Source of the DNA: Pontibacter sp. G13
Lineage (GTDB): Bacteria > Bacteroidota > Bacteroidia > J057
NCBI RefSeq assembly: GCF_031851795.1
Contig: NZ_CP134696.1
Location: 2,217,001-2,281,000, forward strand
Reading direction: 5' to 3'
Length of the DNA: 64,000 nucleotides
In this document: positions 19,528 through 28,223 of the stretch, piece by piece
How positions within the stretch are numbered: position 1 is the stretch's first letter
Layout: each line of letters begins with the position of its first letter
The notes under the pieces: model-generated
Told to the model about the DNA's origin: nothing
The model's database searches: none
The model's input: the letters and a program-made list of their open reading frames with translations, nothing else
Made by a program: the position numbers and the translations under genes

Positions 19528-21072
19528 ATGCCCAACCCCCTTGAGATACTCAAGCAAAAACAAGCAGAGGCCTTGCTGGGAGGCGGTCAAAAGAGAATTG
19601 ACGCCCAACACAAGAAAGGAAAATTGACCGCTAGAGAGCGGTTGGAGCTTCTACTCGACGAAGGATCATTCGAAGAAATCGGAAAATTTGTCACGCATAG
19701 ATCTACAGAATTTGGCTTGGACAAGCAGCAAATTCTGGGAGATGGTGTCGTAACAGGTTATGGAAAGATACACGGAAGGCTGGTATACGTTTTCAGTCAG
19801 GATTTCACAGTCATGGGTGGCTCTCTTTCAGAGACCTATGCTGAGAAGATCTGCAAGGTGATGGATCTCGCGATGGAGAATGGAGCGCCATTGATCGGCC
19901 TCAATGACTCCGGTGGGGCGCGTATTCAAGAAGGGGTAGTATCCCTTGCCGGATATGCGGACATCTTTTATCGCAATGTCCAGGCGTCTGGCGTAATCCC
20001 CCAAATCTCAGCGATCATGGGGCCCTGTGCAGGTGGTGCCGTTTACAGCCCTGCTATGACGGACTTCATCATGATGGTGGAGAATTCTTCCTACATGTTC
20101 GTAACTGGTCCCAACGTAGTGAAGACCGTTACACATGAAGAAGTGACTGCAGAGGAGCTTGGCGGTGCCCAGACCCATGCCTCCAAAAGTGGCGTGACGC
20201 ATTTTGCCTGCGCCAATGAGATTGAATGCATCGAGCAGCTCAAACAGTTATTGAGCTACATGCCCCAAAACTGTGAAGAGGACCCTATCCGGCTTCCATC
20301 GGAGGAACCAGCAGAGGTGGCCGTACCCGCTCTCAATGACATCATCCCTTCCAATCCGAACCAACCTTACGACATCAAAGAAGTGATCGAGTTGGTGGTG
20401 GATCGCGAAAGCTTCTTCGAAGTCCACAAGGATTTCGCCGAGAATATTGTCGTTGGCTTTGGACGGCTAGACGGACGTAGCATCGGAATAGTTGCCAATC
20501 AACCTGCTGTTATGGCAGGTGTATTGGACATCAACTCCTCCACCAAGGGAGCTCGATTCGTGCGTTTCTGTGATGCATTCAACATTCCACTCCTCGTATT
20601 CGAGGATGTACCGGGCTTCTTGCCAGGTACCGATCAGGAATGGAATGCCATCATCACCAATGGTGCAAAGCTCCTGTATGCTTTCTCCGAGGCAACCGTA
20701 CCTCGCGTGACGGTCATTACCCGAAAGGCGTATGGCGGTGCTTACGACGTAATGAACTCCAAGCACATTGGGGCGGACATGAATTATGCATGGCCATCCG
20801 CAGAGATTGCCGTTATGGGCCCCAAGGGAGCTGCAGAGATCATATTCCGCAGAGAGATTGCCGCAGCACCAGATCCAGAAGCCAAGCTTCAGGAAAAGGT
20901 AGATGAATACACCGAGAAGTTCGCCAATCCTTATCGGGCGGCTGCACGTGGATTCATCGATGAAGTGATCGTTCCAGAAGAAACACGTATCAAGTTGATC
21001 CGGGCATTTGAAATGCTCGAAAATAAGGTTGCCAACCTGCCTTCCAAAAAGCACGGCAACATCCCACTTTAA
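19528..21072 (+). CDS. pccB: Acyl-CoA (propionyl-CoA type) carboxylase, carboxyltransferase beta subunit
   Basis: A 514-residue carboxyltransferase that moves the carboxyl group from carboxybiotin to an acyl-CoA, most likely propionyl-CoA giving methylmalonyl-CoA. It has both halves of the crotonase-like fold: the N-terminal acyl-CoA half ([20 protein letters not shown], oxyanion [16 protein letters not shown]) and the C-terminal biotin half ([34 protein letters not shown]). The family start [20 protein letters not shown] is present near residue 34. The ATG at 19528 was chosen over the TTG at 19489. Biotin carboxylase and biotin carrier genes are not adjacent. The symbol reflects the closest family, not a proven substrate. 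Confidence 0.93.
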   Translation: MPNPLEILKQKQAEALLGGGQKRIDAQHKKGKLTARERLELLLDEGSFEEIGKFVTHRSTEFGLDKQQILGDGVVTGYGKIHGRLVYVFSQDFTVMGGSLSETYAEKICKVMDLAMENGAPLIGLNDSGGARIQEGVVSLAGYADIFYRNVQASGVIPQISAIMGPCAGGAVYSPAMTDFIMMVENSSYMFVTGPNVVKTVTHEEVTAEELGGAQTHASKSGVTHFACANEIECIEQLKQLLSYMPQNCEEDPIRLPSEEPAEVAVPALNDIIPSNPNQPYDIKEVIELVVDRESFFEVHKDFAENIVVGFGRLDGRSIGIVANQPAVMAGVLDINSSTKGARFVRFCDAFNIPLLVFEDVPGFLPGTDQEWNAIITNGAKLLYAFSEATVPRVTVITRKAYGGAYDVMNSKHIGADMNYAWPSAEIAVMGPKGAAEIIFRREIAAAPDPEAKLQEKVDEYTEKFANPYRAAARGFIDEVIVPEETRIKLIRAFEMLENKVANLPSKKHGNIPL

Positions 21073-21093
21073 TGTCAAACCGACATTTCATCA

Positions 21094-21136
21094 TGGCATT
21101 TCACGGAGTATCCCACTTCATGAAATGCCATTTTTA
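21094..21136 (+). terminator. Carboxylase-gene terminator
   Basis: TGGCATTTCA pairs perfectly with TGAAATGCCA across a 17-nt loop and is followed by TTTTTATT. It touches the stop of the convergent M23 peptidase gene. Confidence 0.85.
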
Positions 21137-21856
21137 TTCCTGATCATGCATAGCTATCAAAAAGCCGCGATCACCGGATTGTAGGGCAAAATATTGCTGA
21201 GGGTTGACGGCTTTTCCATTCACGCGAACCTCGTAATGAAGGTGCGGGTTGGTGCTTCGGCCTGTGTTGCCGACATATCCGATGAGCTGACCTTTCTCGA
21301 CCCGTTGCCCGGGTTTGACGGCAAGCTTTGATAGGTGTGCATAGAGGGTTTCGTAGGTTCCTTCAAACACAGGGTTTTCGCCGTGATTGATGGACACATA
21401 ACGGCCATACCCTACTCCACGGTCCATATTGGCCTTGTTGACAATACCATCTGCAGTAGCATAAACGGGAGTACCACGAGGAGCTCCAAAGTCTTGGCCA
21501 GCATGCATCATCCATTTTTTCAGGATTGGGTGCTTACGCATCCCAAACATACTTCCAGCAGCCACCTGATGGGGCAAAGGGCGGATATCCGGGACGTGAG
21601 AGAATTCGAGTCGAGTGAGCTTCTTGACACCTGCAAATGCGAAACGCATATCAGAGCTAGATGACGCAGGGTTTTTGAGTTCCTCCAACCTTTGGTTAAG
21701 GGATTCCATACCTAGGCTTAGGACCTCCTGATAATTGGGACGCACGATAGCCCGTGAAGCGGGCGCCCAATGAGCAGAGCCTGAACCTATCAAGTTGGAA
21801 TTAAGGGGAACAAGAATGAACAAGAAGAGCGCCGACCTAATCATGACATTTCTCAT
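21134..21856 (-). CDS. Exported M23-family metallopeptidase (first of a pair)
   Basis: A 240-residue LytM-type peptidase, predicted to cut peptidoglycan cross-links in the periplasm. The signal peptide is at 1-20 (SALFLFILVPLNSNLIGSG). A short helical segment (LSLGMESLNQRLEELKN) precedes the catalytic domain. Zinc ligands are visible: His and Asp in MMHAGQDFGAPRGTPVY and the final HxH in TNPHLHYEVRVNG. SMFGMRKHPILKKW and GENPVFEGTYETLYAHLSKL are typical of the family. An ATG four codons in (MIRSAL) is an alternative start. A second, shorter paralogue follows at once upstream on the same strand. Confidence 0.9.
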   Translation of the reverse strand: MRNVMIRSALFLFILVPLNSNLIGSGSAHWAPASRAIVRPNYQEVLSLGMESLNQRLEELKNPASSSSDMRFAFAGVKKLTRLEFSHVPDIRPLPHQVAAGSMFGMRKHPILKKWMMHAGQDFGAPRGTPVYATADGIVNKANMDRGVGYGRYVSINHGENPVFEGTYETLYAHLSKLAVKPGQRVEKGQLIGYVGNTGRSTNPHLHYEVRVNGKAVNPQQYFALQSGDRGFLIAMHDQE

Positions 21857-21972
21857 ACAAACTGAATTGTTTGGAAATCTTCAAACGGGGGATTGCGCTA
21901 AAAAAGACACTTCTATCTAACAGAGTCGCTTGGCTTTTGTTTTCCAAAAAGTTGATTTTTCGAAAAATAAAG

Positions 21973-22009
21973 TAAAAAGACTGACCTTATATATAAAGCC
22001 AGCCTTTTA
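21973..22009 (-). terminator. Hairpin after the second M23 gene (minus strand)
   Basis: On the minus strand AAAAGGCTGGC pairs with GTCAGTCTTTT, using two G-T wobbles, and is followed by TACTTTATTTTT. This fits a weak intrinsic terminator. Confidence 0.55.
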
Positions 22010-22034
22010 GTTCAGTTTTCGCTTGCTTCAATGC

Positions 22035-22622
22035 CTAGAAATAATCCCGGGGGTTTACCCGCTCCCCGTCTTTGATTACTTCATAGTGCAAATGGGGATT
22101 GGTACTACGGCCTGTACTTCCGACAAAGCCTATGGTATCCCCTTCTTGGACGATCTGGCCAGGCTTTACGGCAAATCCAGACATGTGTGCGTAGAGGGTG
22201 CAATAGATTTCATCATGCTCCAAAACGACACAACGTCCAAAGGAACTACTATCAGTCAAGGAATAAATCTTTCGAACTTTCCCAGTAGCGGTTGCTAGAA
22301 TTGGGGTTCCAGAGGGTGCCGGGAAATCTACTCCCAAGTGCATTTTATCCACGTTCAGGATCGGATGTTTTCTCATCCCGAAAACGCTCCCAAGTGGAAA
22401 GCCTTCTGGAACGGGCTTACTCGCAGGGATGATATCGATGTCGAAAGGATCAATCGTTCTCAAATGAGCCTGCTGGCTGAACATATCAGCCTGAGTCAAG
22501 GGTTCGATCGCTTCTGTTTGATTCGAAAAATCAGAGAGTGAAGCAAGATCTGAGATTTTTTCATTGAGCAGGAAAAAGATTCCGACGGCAAGTACCGAGA
22601 TACTCAATAAATAGTTTCTCAT
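22035..22622 (-). CDS. Exported M23-family metallopeptidase (second of a pair)
   Basis: A 195-residue paralogue of the neighbouring gene. It starts MRNYLLSISVLAVGIFFLL, giving an N-terminal signal or anchor segment. The catalytic domain is complete: SVFGMRKHPILNVDKMHLGV, D in HLGVDFPAPSGTP, YAHMSGFAVKPGQIVQEGD, HxH in TNPHLHYEVIKDG. It ends right after the domain (RVNPRDYF), whereas its neighbour has 15 more residues. Tandem M23 genes suggest duplication with separate cell-wall roles. The longer TTG-initiated form adds only two residues. A terminator lies between the two genes, so they are probably separate units. Confidence 0.9.
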   Translation of the reverse strand: MRNYLLSISVLAVGIFFLLNEKISDLASLSDFSNQTEAIEPLTQADMFSQQAHLRTIDPFDIDIIPASKPVPEGFPLGSVFGMRKHPILNVDKMHLGVDFPAPSGTPILATATGKVRKIYSLTDSSSFGRCVVLEHDEIYCTLYAHMSGFAVKPGQIVQEGDTIGFVGSTGRSTNPHLHYEVIKDGERVNPRDYF

Positions 22623-23125
22623 ACACAAATATTAATGCTTTCACTGTTGAAAGATGATTTGAAAGAGCTTGACAACCTGAGTCGTCATTCGCGGACCATG
22701 ATATTCCGCTATTTCAACTCGCATCATGAGCGAGTGGAAAGTCTGTGCAAGGTAGTAGATATTTCACTCGACGCAACGACATTTTGGGTGAATGGCAGCA
22801 ATTGCTTGATGAATTACGCAACCAATTGAACTTGCCGGAAAACTCATCCCAAAGATAGTCCGATATGTCGCAAGAAAGATCTATACCGTTCATTCAGCCC
22901 CTAACGCTATTCATACCTTCAATTAAAGACATTTACGCAGGGTTCGAATAAAACTAGACTGTTAACGAAAATCCAATCTGAAGGTTTCGGGCCCCAAACT
23001 GGGCAAGAACTCCCCCCACTAATCTTCTTTTCCAGATGAAAGATTTTCCCTAAAGTTGTCCAAAATCAAAAGAACGTCCCGAAGGATGATTAACCCTGTT
23101 GGACAATCTCCATGCCAAAATTTGA
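22623..23125. other. 500-bp gene-free stretch
   Basis: Short ORFs exist on both strands, but none has a plausible start, codon use or domain. I see no strong hairpin, repeat or RNA gene. It should contain the promoter of the second M23 gene (minus strand). Confidence 0.4.
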
Positions 23126-23512
23126 TCATTTGACAAACGGATAGCTCATCGGGTACTCAAATCTTTCGCCTTTCCTCAATTTCAGCGCCGCAACCACGGG
23201 AAGCAGGATCTGCATCAGGTAGAACATGATCAGGAAAGGTATTCCCAATAATATCACACTGAATATCCCTGCAGCGATGGTTCCTACCAACATGGACAAT
23301 TGAAAGTTCAATACCTCACGGCCAGTTCGGTCTATCTCCCACCCTGCCTTCCGAAATAGCAACCACATCACCAGGGGCCCCAAAACAAACCCCACAGCTG
23401 GCACGACCAGACCTATCAATGAAGACAGGTGAATCAACATCATTTTATCTGCAAGCATTTCAGCGAGCAGCGCACGAGGTCTTGACAGTTTGGGCAATTT
23501 GTTCATCTTCAT
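23126..23512 (-). CDS. DUF4870 (Tic20-like) small membrane protein
   Basis: A 128-residue integral membrane protein. Three hydrophobic segments are visible: LIHLSSLIGLVVPAVGFVLG followed by PLVMWLLF, then MLVGTIAAGIFSVILLGIPF and LIMFYLMQILLPVVAAL. The loop DRTGREVLNFQLSM between the first and second matches the conserved motif of DUF4870 proteins (a Tic20-like fold). The C-terminus GERFEYPMSYPFVK is also typical. The function of the family is unknown. The start at MKMNKLPKLSRPR is the only good one. It is a single gene between the M23 pair and the acyl-CoA dehydrogenase. Confidence 0.8.
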   Translation of the reverse strand: MKMNKLPKLSRPRALLAEMLADKMMLIHLSSLIGLVVPAVGFVLGPLVMWLLFRKAGWEIDRTGREVLNFQLSMLVGTIAAGIFSVILLGIPFLIMFYLMQILLPVVAALKLRKGERFEYPMSYPFVK

Positions 23513-23629
23513 ACTGGAGATCTGGATTCACGTTGAATCCATAGATCAGGCGGCTATCTTCGAGTTGGAAAGCACATCGAATTAGCAGCTTACACAGTCG
23601 AACTTGTCAATCTGAACGGATTTGAAGCT

Positions 23630-23663
23630 CAAAAAAATAGGGCTGTCCGGATAGACAGCCCTT
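23630..23663 (-). terminator. Acyl-CoA dehydrogenase terminator (minus strand)
   Basis: On the minus strand AGGGCTGTC pairs with GACAGCCCT over a 6-nt loop and is followed by ATTTTTTTG. It lies about 85 bp beyond the stop. Confidence 0.85.
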
Positions 23664-23746
23664 TCATACCCAACAAAATGGGTTTTTACTAAAAAGGATA
23701 TTCGAGATTAAGTGATGGAGCGCGTCATAGGCACCTACTCCACAAC

Positions 23747-25540
23747 CTAAAATGCATACTTGCCAGCTTCGATCATGGTATCGGCGATCTCGCGACGAAG
23801 CGCCTTGGTGTTCACCAATTTCGCTTTCGTGAATCTACGGAGTCCCATGACGAGGACATTTTGGTCATCGTTCTGAGCAAAGTTGGCAATTGCCTCCTTC
23901 CCGGCACGGTGCACGTTGTCAACCGCTTCGTAGAGGTAAACCTTGGCCATATTAACGCGTTGCTTGGCAGCTTCTTCTCCATTGAGTTGCTCATACTTTT
24001 CAGCACGCAACAGGATAGATTCAGCACCATACACCTGAACGACCATATCAGCCAAGTTCATCAACAATTCTTGCTCATCGTTGATTTTAGGACCGAGGTC
24101 CTGAGCAGCTTTACCAGCCACCATCAAGATCGCTTTCTTGAGGTTTGCGATGACTTTCTTTTCTTCTCCGAAACGCCCCAATTCTTCTTCTCCGAAGGAA
24201 GGCAAAGAGGTCAATTCCTTGGCAACCGCCATTGCAGGTCCCAAGATATCCAATTGGCCTTTCATGGCACGCTTCAAAATCATCCCTACGAGCAACATGC
24301 GGTTGATCTCGTTGGTACCTTCATAGATTCTGGAGATACGGGAGTCTCGGTACGCGCGCTCCATCGGTGCATCGGCAGAGAAGCCCATACCACCATAGAT
24401 TTGCACCCCTTCATCGACTACGTAGTCCAATGCTTCAGAACCGAGGATTTTCAGGATCGCACACTCGATGGCAAACTGCTCCACGCCTTTGAGGATCGCC
24501 TGCTCCTTGGTCAGTCCCTGAGTTTTGAGATCTTCGATTTTGTCCTCTACGTTTTGTCCTGCACGATATGCAGCAGATTCAACCGCAAAGGTCTGGATAG
24601 CCATTTCAGCCAGCTTGTGCTTGATAGCTCCAAAATTGGCAATAGAGGTACCAAATTGCTTACGCTCGATGCCATAGTTGACAGCTTCGTCGATTACACG
24701 CTTACAGCCACCAACAACCCCAACGCCGAGTTTGATACGGCCAATGTTGAGGATATTAACCGCAATCTTGAAACCGTTTTGGCGCTCGGAAAGCATATTT
24801 TCTACCGGTACAGGCGTATTCTCAAAGAATACCTGACGGGTGGAAGAACCTTTGATACCGAGTTTTTTCTCCTCGTCTCCCAGGGTGATGTTGCCAAAGT
24901 CCTTCTCTACGATGAAGGCAGTCAAGTTCTTGTCATCTTCGATTTTGGCAAATACAATGAAGACATCTGCGAACCCAGCGTTGGAGATCCACATTTTCTG
25001 ACCGGAGATCAGGTAGTGAGTTCCAGCTTCATTCAGAACAGCTTTCGTTTTTCCTGAATTTGCATCAGAACCAGCATCTGGTTCGGTCAAGCAGTAGGCA
25101 GCCTTCCATTCGCCAGTCCCCAATTTGGAGAGGTATTTGGCTTTCTGCTCATCATTGCCATAGTATTGGATCGGCAGGGTACCGATACCGGTATGGGCAC
25201 CAAACGTGGTAGAGAAGGAACCAGCTGCTCCAATGATGTCGGCCATCAACATGGAAGTGTTGAACGACATCCCCAAGCCGCCATATTCTTCAGGAATGGT
25301 TACCCCCAGCAATCCGAGCTCACCAGCTTTTTCCAAGATGCTTGGGACAAGTCCCTCTTCCATCTTTTCGATGCGCTCGATAACAGGATCAATCTCGGTG
25401 GAGATGAAGTCCTCGCAAGCTTGGGCCATCATCTTTTGCTCCTCGGAGAATTCTTCCGGGATAAAAATGTCTTTTGCTTCAGTCTCGCGGATCAGAAACT
25501 CTCCGCCTTTGATTGCTGTCTTTTTTTCTAGCGTATCCAT
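23747..25540 (-). CDS. Acyl-CoA dehydrogenase, long form with C-terminal extension
   Basis: A 597-residue FAD enzyme that introduces the alpha-beta double bond into acyl-CoA in beta-oxidation. In order: N-terminal helical domain (EEQKMMAQACEDFISTEIDP), central beta domain with the FAD/substrate signature AAYCLTEPDAGSDANSGKTK and KMWISNAGFADVFIVFAKIE, and the C-terminal helical domain with the second signature (DYVVDEGVQIYGGMGFS and YRDSRISRIYEGTNEINRML, with the presumed catalytic Glu in YEGTNEI). About 170 residues follow beyond the usual ~380-400; this extra helical part also occurs in larger family members such as those of Bacillus. Upstream lie three palindromic operators, so the gene is probably under a fatty-acid or acyl-CoA responsive repressor. 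Confidence 0.93.
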   Translation of the reverse strand: MDTLEKKTAIKGGEFLIRETEAKDIFIPEEFSEEQKMMAQACEDFISTEIDPVIERIEKMEEGLVPSILEKAGELGLLGVTIPEEYGGLGMSFNTSMLMADIIGAAGSFSTTFGAHTGIGTLPIQYYGNDEQKAKYLSKLGTGEWKAAYCLTEPDAGSDANSGKTKAVLNEAGTHYLISGQKMWISNAGFADVFIVFAKIEDDKNLTAFIVEKDFGNITLGDEEKKLGIKGSSTRQVFFENTPVPVENMLSERQNGFKIAVNILNIGRIKLGVGVVGGCKRVIDEAVNYGIERKQFGTSIANFGAIKHKLAEMAIQTFAVESAAYRAGQNVEDKIEDLKTQGLTKEQAILKGVEQFAIECAILKILGSEALDYVVDEGVQIYGGMGFSADAPMERAYRDSRISRIYEGTNEINRMLLVGMILKRAMKGQLDILGPAMAVAKELTSLPSFGEEELGRFGEEKKVIANLKKAILMVAGKAAQDLGPKINDEQELLMNLADMVVQVYGAESILLRAEKYEQLNGEEAAKQRVNMAKVYLYEAVDNVHRAGKEAIANFAQNDDQNVLVMGLRRFTKAKLVNTKALRREIADTMIEAGKYAF

Positions 25541-25601
25541 TTTGTCCTCTTTAGTTTTATCGGGTACGAATCACTCAGATGCTGTGTAGTATTTCTATGA
25601 T

Positions 25602-25705
25602 GTATGCCTGCATACCTTATCAACTAGAAATAATCCAGTCATCCATTTAGTATGCATACATACATTCATGACTCTAAGATACAAGAATTATGTATGCATG
25701 CATAA
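25602..25705. promoter_or_regulatory. Three palindromic operators in the divergent acyl-CoA dehydrogenase / glycosyltransferase region
   Basis: Three copies of an inverted repeat with 6-bp arms and a 2-bp spacer: GTATGC-CT-GCATAC at 25602-25615 (perfect), GTATGC-AT-ACATAC at 25650-25663 (one mismatch), and GTATGC-AT-GCATAA at 25692-25705 (one mismatch). Their starts are 48 and 42 bp apart. They lie between the start codons of the acyl-CoA dehydrogenase (-) and the glycosyltransferase (+). The form fits a dimeric TetR-, GntR- or MarR-type repressor; no such gene is adjacent. Confidence 0.7.
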
Positions 25706-25840
25706 TATTTTTACTGCTTTTTCAACCTAAAGGATTCAAGGCGATTTCGAAAAGAATATGTTCACAGAATTGCACATACGTAGTATTTTGGCAAATTCCG
25801 AAATCCCGAAAATGCCAATCCATTCAACCTCAATCCAGAT

Positions 25841-26983
25841 ATGCCTAGCCAAGACTCCTACCATATCGCCCTGCTGGAACCTTTCTTCGGAGGCTCGCAT
25901 CAGCGATGGGCGCAATCGTTTTCGGCGCATAGCCAACATCAGGTGGATATTTTTCCACTTTCCGGAAAACATTGGAAATGGAGAATGCACGGAGGAGCCA
26001 TTTCTCTATCAAGGGCTTACTTGGAACAAGCAAGATCGTATGACCTGATCCTCGCCACCGACATGTTGGATCTCACCACTTTCTTGGCACTCACGAGGCA
26101 GGATACCCATGCATTGCCGGTCGTGCTATATTTCCACGAGAACCAGATCACTTATCCTTGGTCGCAAGACGATCCAGACGTGGACCTTGCACGAGACTAC
26201 CACTACGGATTCATCAATTTCACCAGTGCAATTGCAGCCGATGAGCTTTGGTTCAATTCACAATATCACCTGAACTCCTTTTTCGAAGCGCTCCCACGAT
26301 TCCTCAAGGCATTTCCGGACAAACGCGAAGGTCAGCGTGTTTTTGCCCTGCGAAAAAAAGCCCGAGTCATGCCACTTGGCTTAGAGCTTCCAGAACCACA
26401 CACCGTCAACCTTTCTGAGAAATCCCCCCAAGGCCAACCTCCCCTGATCGTTTGGAACCACCGCTGGGAATACGACAAGGCTCCCACCCTATTTTTCGAG
26501 GCGCTATTTGAAATGACTGCAGCAGGCATCGACTTCCGTCTGGCTGTTCTGGGAGAACAATACCAGAATCAGCCTGAGATATTCGAGAAAGCTCGCCACA
26601 TCCTAGACAAACAGATTGTCCATTGGGGATATGTAGAGACAGTTGAAGAATATCGCCACTGGCTACAAACATCCGATCTACTCTTAGTCACCTCTATACA
26701 TGATTTTTTTGGGGCGTCGGTCGTGGAAGCCATGGCTCATGGAGTCATTCCGATTCTTCCACATCGATTGGCTTACCCAGAGCATATACCCAACAAGCTT
26801 CACGAACTCTATCTTTACCAGTCCCAAACCCACATGATGGAGCTGCTTAAACGGCAGTGCACTTCTCCCGACCGCTCGGATCTTCCCCAAATCATCCAAC
26901 ATCTTCAATCCTATCATTGGCCGAATCTAATCCAGACATACGACCGGAGATTGTCCCAGCTGGTAGTCAATCGATTATCCTGA
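25841..26983 (+). CDS. DUF3524 / tRNA-queuosine mannosyltransferase-like glycosyltransferase (GT4-type fold)
   Basis: A 380-residue cytoplasmic glycosyltransferase. The N-terminal half matches the DUF3524 domain found in the animal enzyme that mannosylates queuosine in tRNA-Asp (QTMAN/GTDC1): LLEPFFGGSHQRWA at residues 10-23, HWKWRMHGGAI, DLILATDMLDLTTFLALTR, and VVLYFHENQITYPW. The C-terminal half is GT-B like: IVWNHRWEYDKAPTLFFEAL (nucleotide-side motif) and DFFGASVVEAMAHGVIPILP (the E-x7-E-like sugar-nucleotide loop). The real acceptor in bacteria is uncertain. It stands alone, divergent from the acyl-CoA dehydrogenase, with shared operators in between. Confidence 0.8.
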   Translation: MPSQDSYHIALLEPFFGGSHQRWAQSFSAHSQHQVDIFPLSGKHWKWRMHGGAISLSRAYLEQARSYDLILATDMLDLTTFLALTRQDTHALPVVLYFHENQITYPWSQDDPDVDLARDYHYGFINFTSAIAADELWFNSQYHLNSFFEALPRFLKAFPDKREGQRVFALRKKARVMPLGLELPEPHTVNLSEKSPQGQPPLIVWNHRWEYDKAPTLFFEALFEMTAAGIDFRLAVLGEQYQNQPEIFEKARHILDKQIVHWGYVETVEEYRHWLQTSDLLLVTSIHDFFGASVVEAMAHGVIPILPHRLAYPEHIPNKLHELYLYQSQTHMMELLKRQCTSPDRSDLPQIIQHLQSYHWPNLIQTYDRRLSQLVVNRLS

Positions 26984-27079
26984 ATGGTATTTTTTATGCA
27001 ACCTAGGTCACAAACCCTTGCCTGAAATCTGCGTTCTAGGCTGAAAACGCGTAAATTCGCGGTCCTAAGGATTACGCTC

Positions 27080-27454
27080 ATGGCAAAGAAATCTTCCTCC
27101 AAAGTAGGTTCCATGGTGAACCTCACCTGCCCCAAATGCCGAGAAGGCAAGTTGTTTGTCGACCCAAATCCATACAGATTCAAGACCATGACCAAGATGC
27201 GGGAATCCTGCCCAAACTGTGGACAGGACTTCACCATCGAACCCGGATTCTATTTTGGTGCAACCTACATTAGCTACGCGCTCAATGTGGCATGGCTGGT
27301 CCCGACCTTTGTAGCGGGCGTGTTCTTGTTTGATGCCAGCTTCTGGGGGTATGTGGTGTTCATGCTTGCCATGCTGCCAATCCTGACACCTCCCATCTAT
27401 CGGCTGTCTCGCTCTATTTGGCTACACATGTTTGTAGGAAAGGCTTCCTCATGA
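27080..27454 (+). CDS. DUF983 zinc-ribbon membrane protein
   Basis: A 124-residue protein with a cytoplasmic zinc ribbon (CPKCREGKLF at about residues 15-24 and SCPNCGQDFTIEPGFYFGA at about 45-63) followed by two membrane segments (YALNVAWLVPTFVAGVFLF and YVVFMLAMLPILTPPIYRLS). The phrase EPGFYFGATYISYAL is typical of DUF983. The function of the family is unknown. It precedes truB and ribF on the same strand with short gaps; the three may share transcription, although truB has its own possible -7 box. Confidence 0.8.
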   Translation: MAKKSSSKVGSMVNLTCPKCREGKLFVDPNPYRFKTMTKMRESCPNCGQDFTIEPGFYFGATYISYALNVAWLVPTFVAGVFLFDASFWGYVVFMLAMLPILTPPIYRLSRSIWLHMFVGKASS

Positions 27455-27521
27455 TCTGGCGATCTGTGCTGGATGAATGGCGGGATATTGTATATTTGCC
27501 CGTTCATTTTTGAGACAACAG

Positions 27522-28199
27522 ATGGATTTTCAGGCAGGACAAACCCTTTTATTCAACAAGCCCAAAACGTGGTCTTCCTTTGACGTGGTCAAGAAGATCC
27601 GCAGGGTCGTGCGCGTCAAGAAAGTAGGCCATGCGGGAACGCTAGACCCATTGGCGACCGGATTGCTCATCATTTGCACAGGCAAATCCACCAAGACCAT
27701 TCCGGGGATTCAGGATGCGGAGAAGGAATATGTGGTCGATTTTCAGCTGGGAGCCACCACTGCTTCCTACGATCTCGAATCCGAACCAGAGCATTTCATC
27801 GATGCTTCTCACCTGACTGAGGACGCCATCAAGGATGCGATGAAAGCCTTTGTAGGGGCCGTACAGCAGACTCCACCCATTTTCTCGGCCATCAAGGTGA
27901 ATGGCAAACGAGCCTACGAATCCGCCAGAGCTGGCAAGAAGATCGAGCTCAAGAGCCGAACCATCTTCATCGAGCGCTTCGAATTGCTGGATTATGATGC
28001 AGAAAAGAAGGTCGGAAAAGCGGTCGTGGTCTGTAGCAAGGGCACCTATATCCGCAGCTTGGTCCACGATCTGGGGCAGGCATTGAATGTCGGCGCATAC
28101 ATGGCTGAGCTGGTCCGCACCCGAATCGGTCCCCATAAGCTGGAAAATGCTTGGGAGATCGCGGATTTTGCAGAAGAATTTTCCCCCAAAAACCCGTAA
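27522..28199 (+). CDS. truB: tRNA pseudouridine(55) synthase
   Basis: A 225-residue enzyme that makes pseudouridine 55 in the T-loop of tRNAs. The catalytic aspartate lies in VGHAGTLDPLATGLLIICTG (motif II). Other family motifs: FNKPKTWSSFDVVKKIRR at the N-terminus, EKEYVVDFQLGATTASYDLE, QQTPPIFSAIKVNGKRAYES, and CSKGTYIRSLVHDLGQALN. The short form without a C-terminal PUA domain is usual in Bacteroidota. The ATG giving MDFQAGQTLLF was chosen. TATATTTG at 27491-27498 may be its -7 element, though I see no matching -33 box. It is followed after 24 bp by ribF. Confidence 0.95.
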   Translation: MDFQAGQTLLFNKPKTWSSFDVVKKIRRVVRVKKVGHAGTLDPLATGLLIICTGKSTKTIPGIQDAEKEYVVDFQLGATTASYDLESEPEHFIDASHLTEDAIKDAMKAFVGAVQQTPPIFSAIKVNGKRAYESARAGKKIELKSRTIFIERFELLDYDAEKKVGKAVVVCSKGTYIRSLVHDLGQALNVGAYMAELVRTRIGPHKLENAWEIADFAEEFSPKNP

Positions 28200-28223
28200 T
28201 TTGATCTCGAACCCAATTTCTTC

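Noticed and set aside
23861-25057. 398-codon open frame opposite the acyl-CoA dehydrogenase
   Set aside because: Shadow frame with an improbable composition (many His, Phe and Asp); the dehydrogenase motifs are clear on the other strand.
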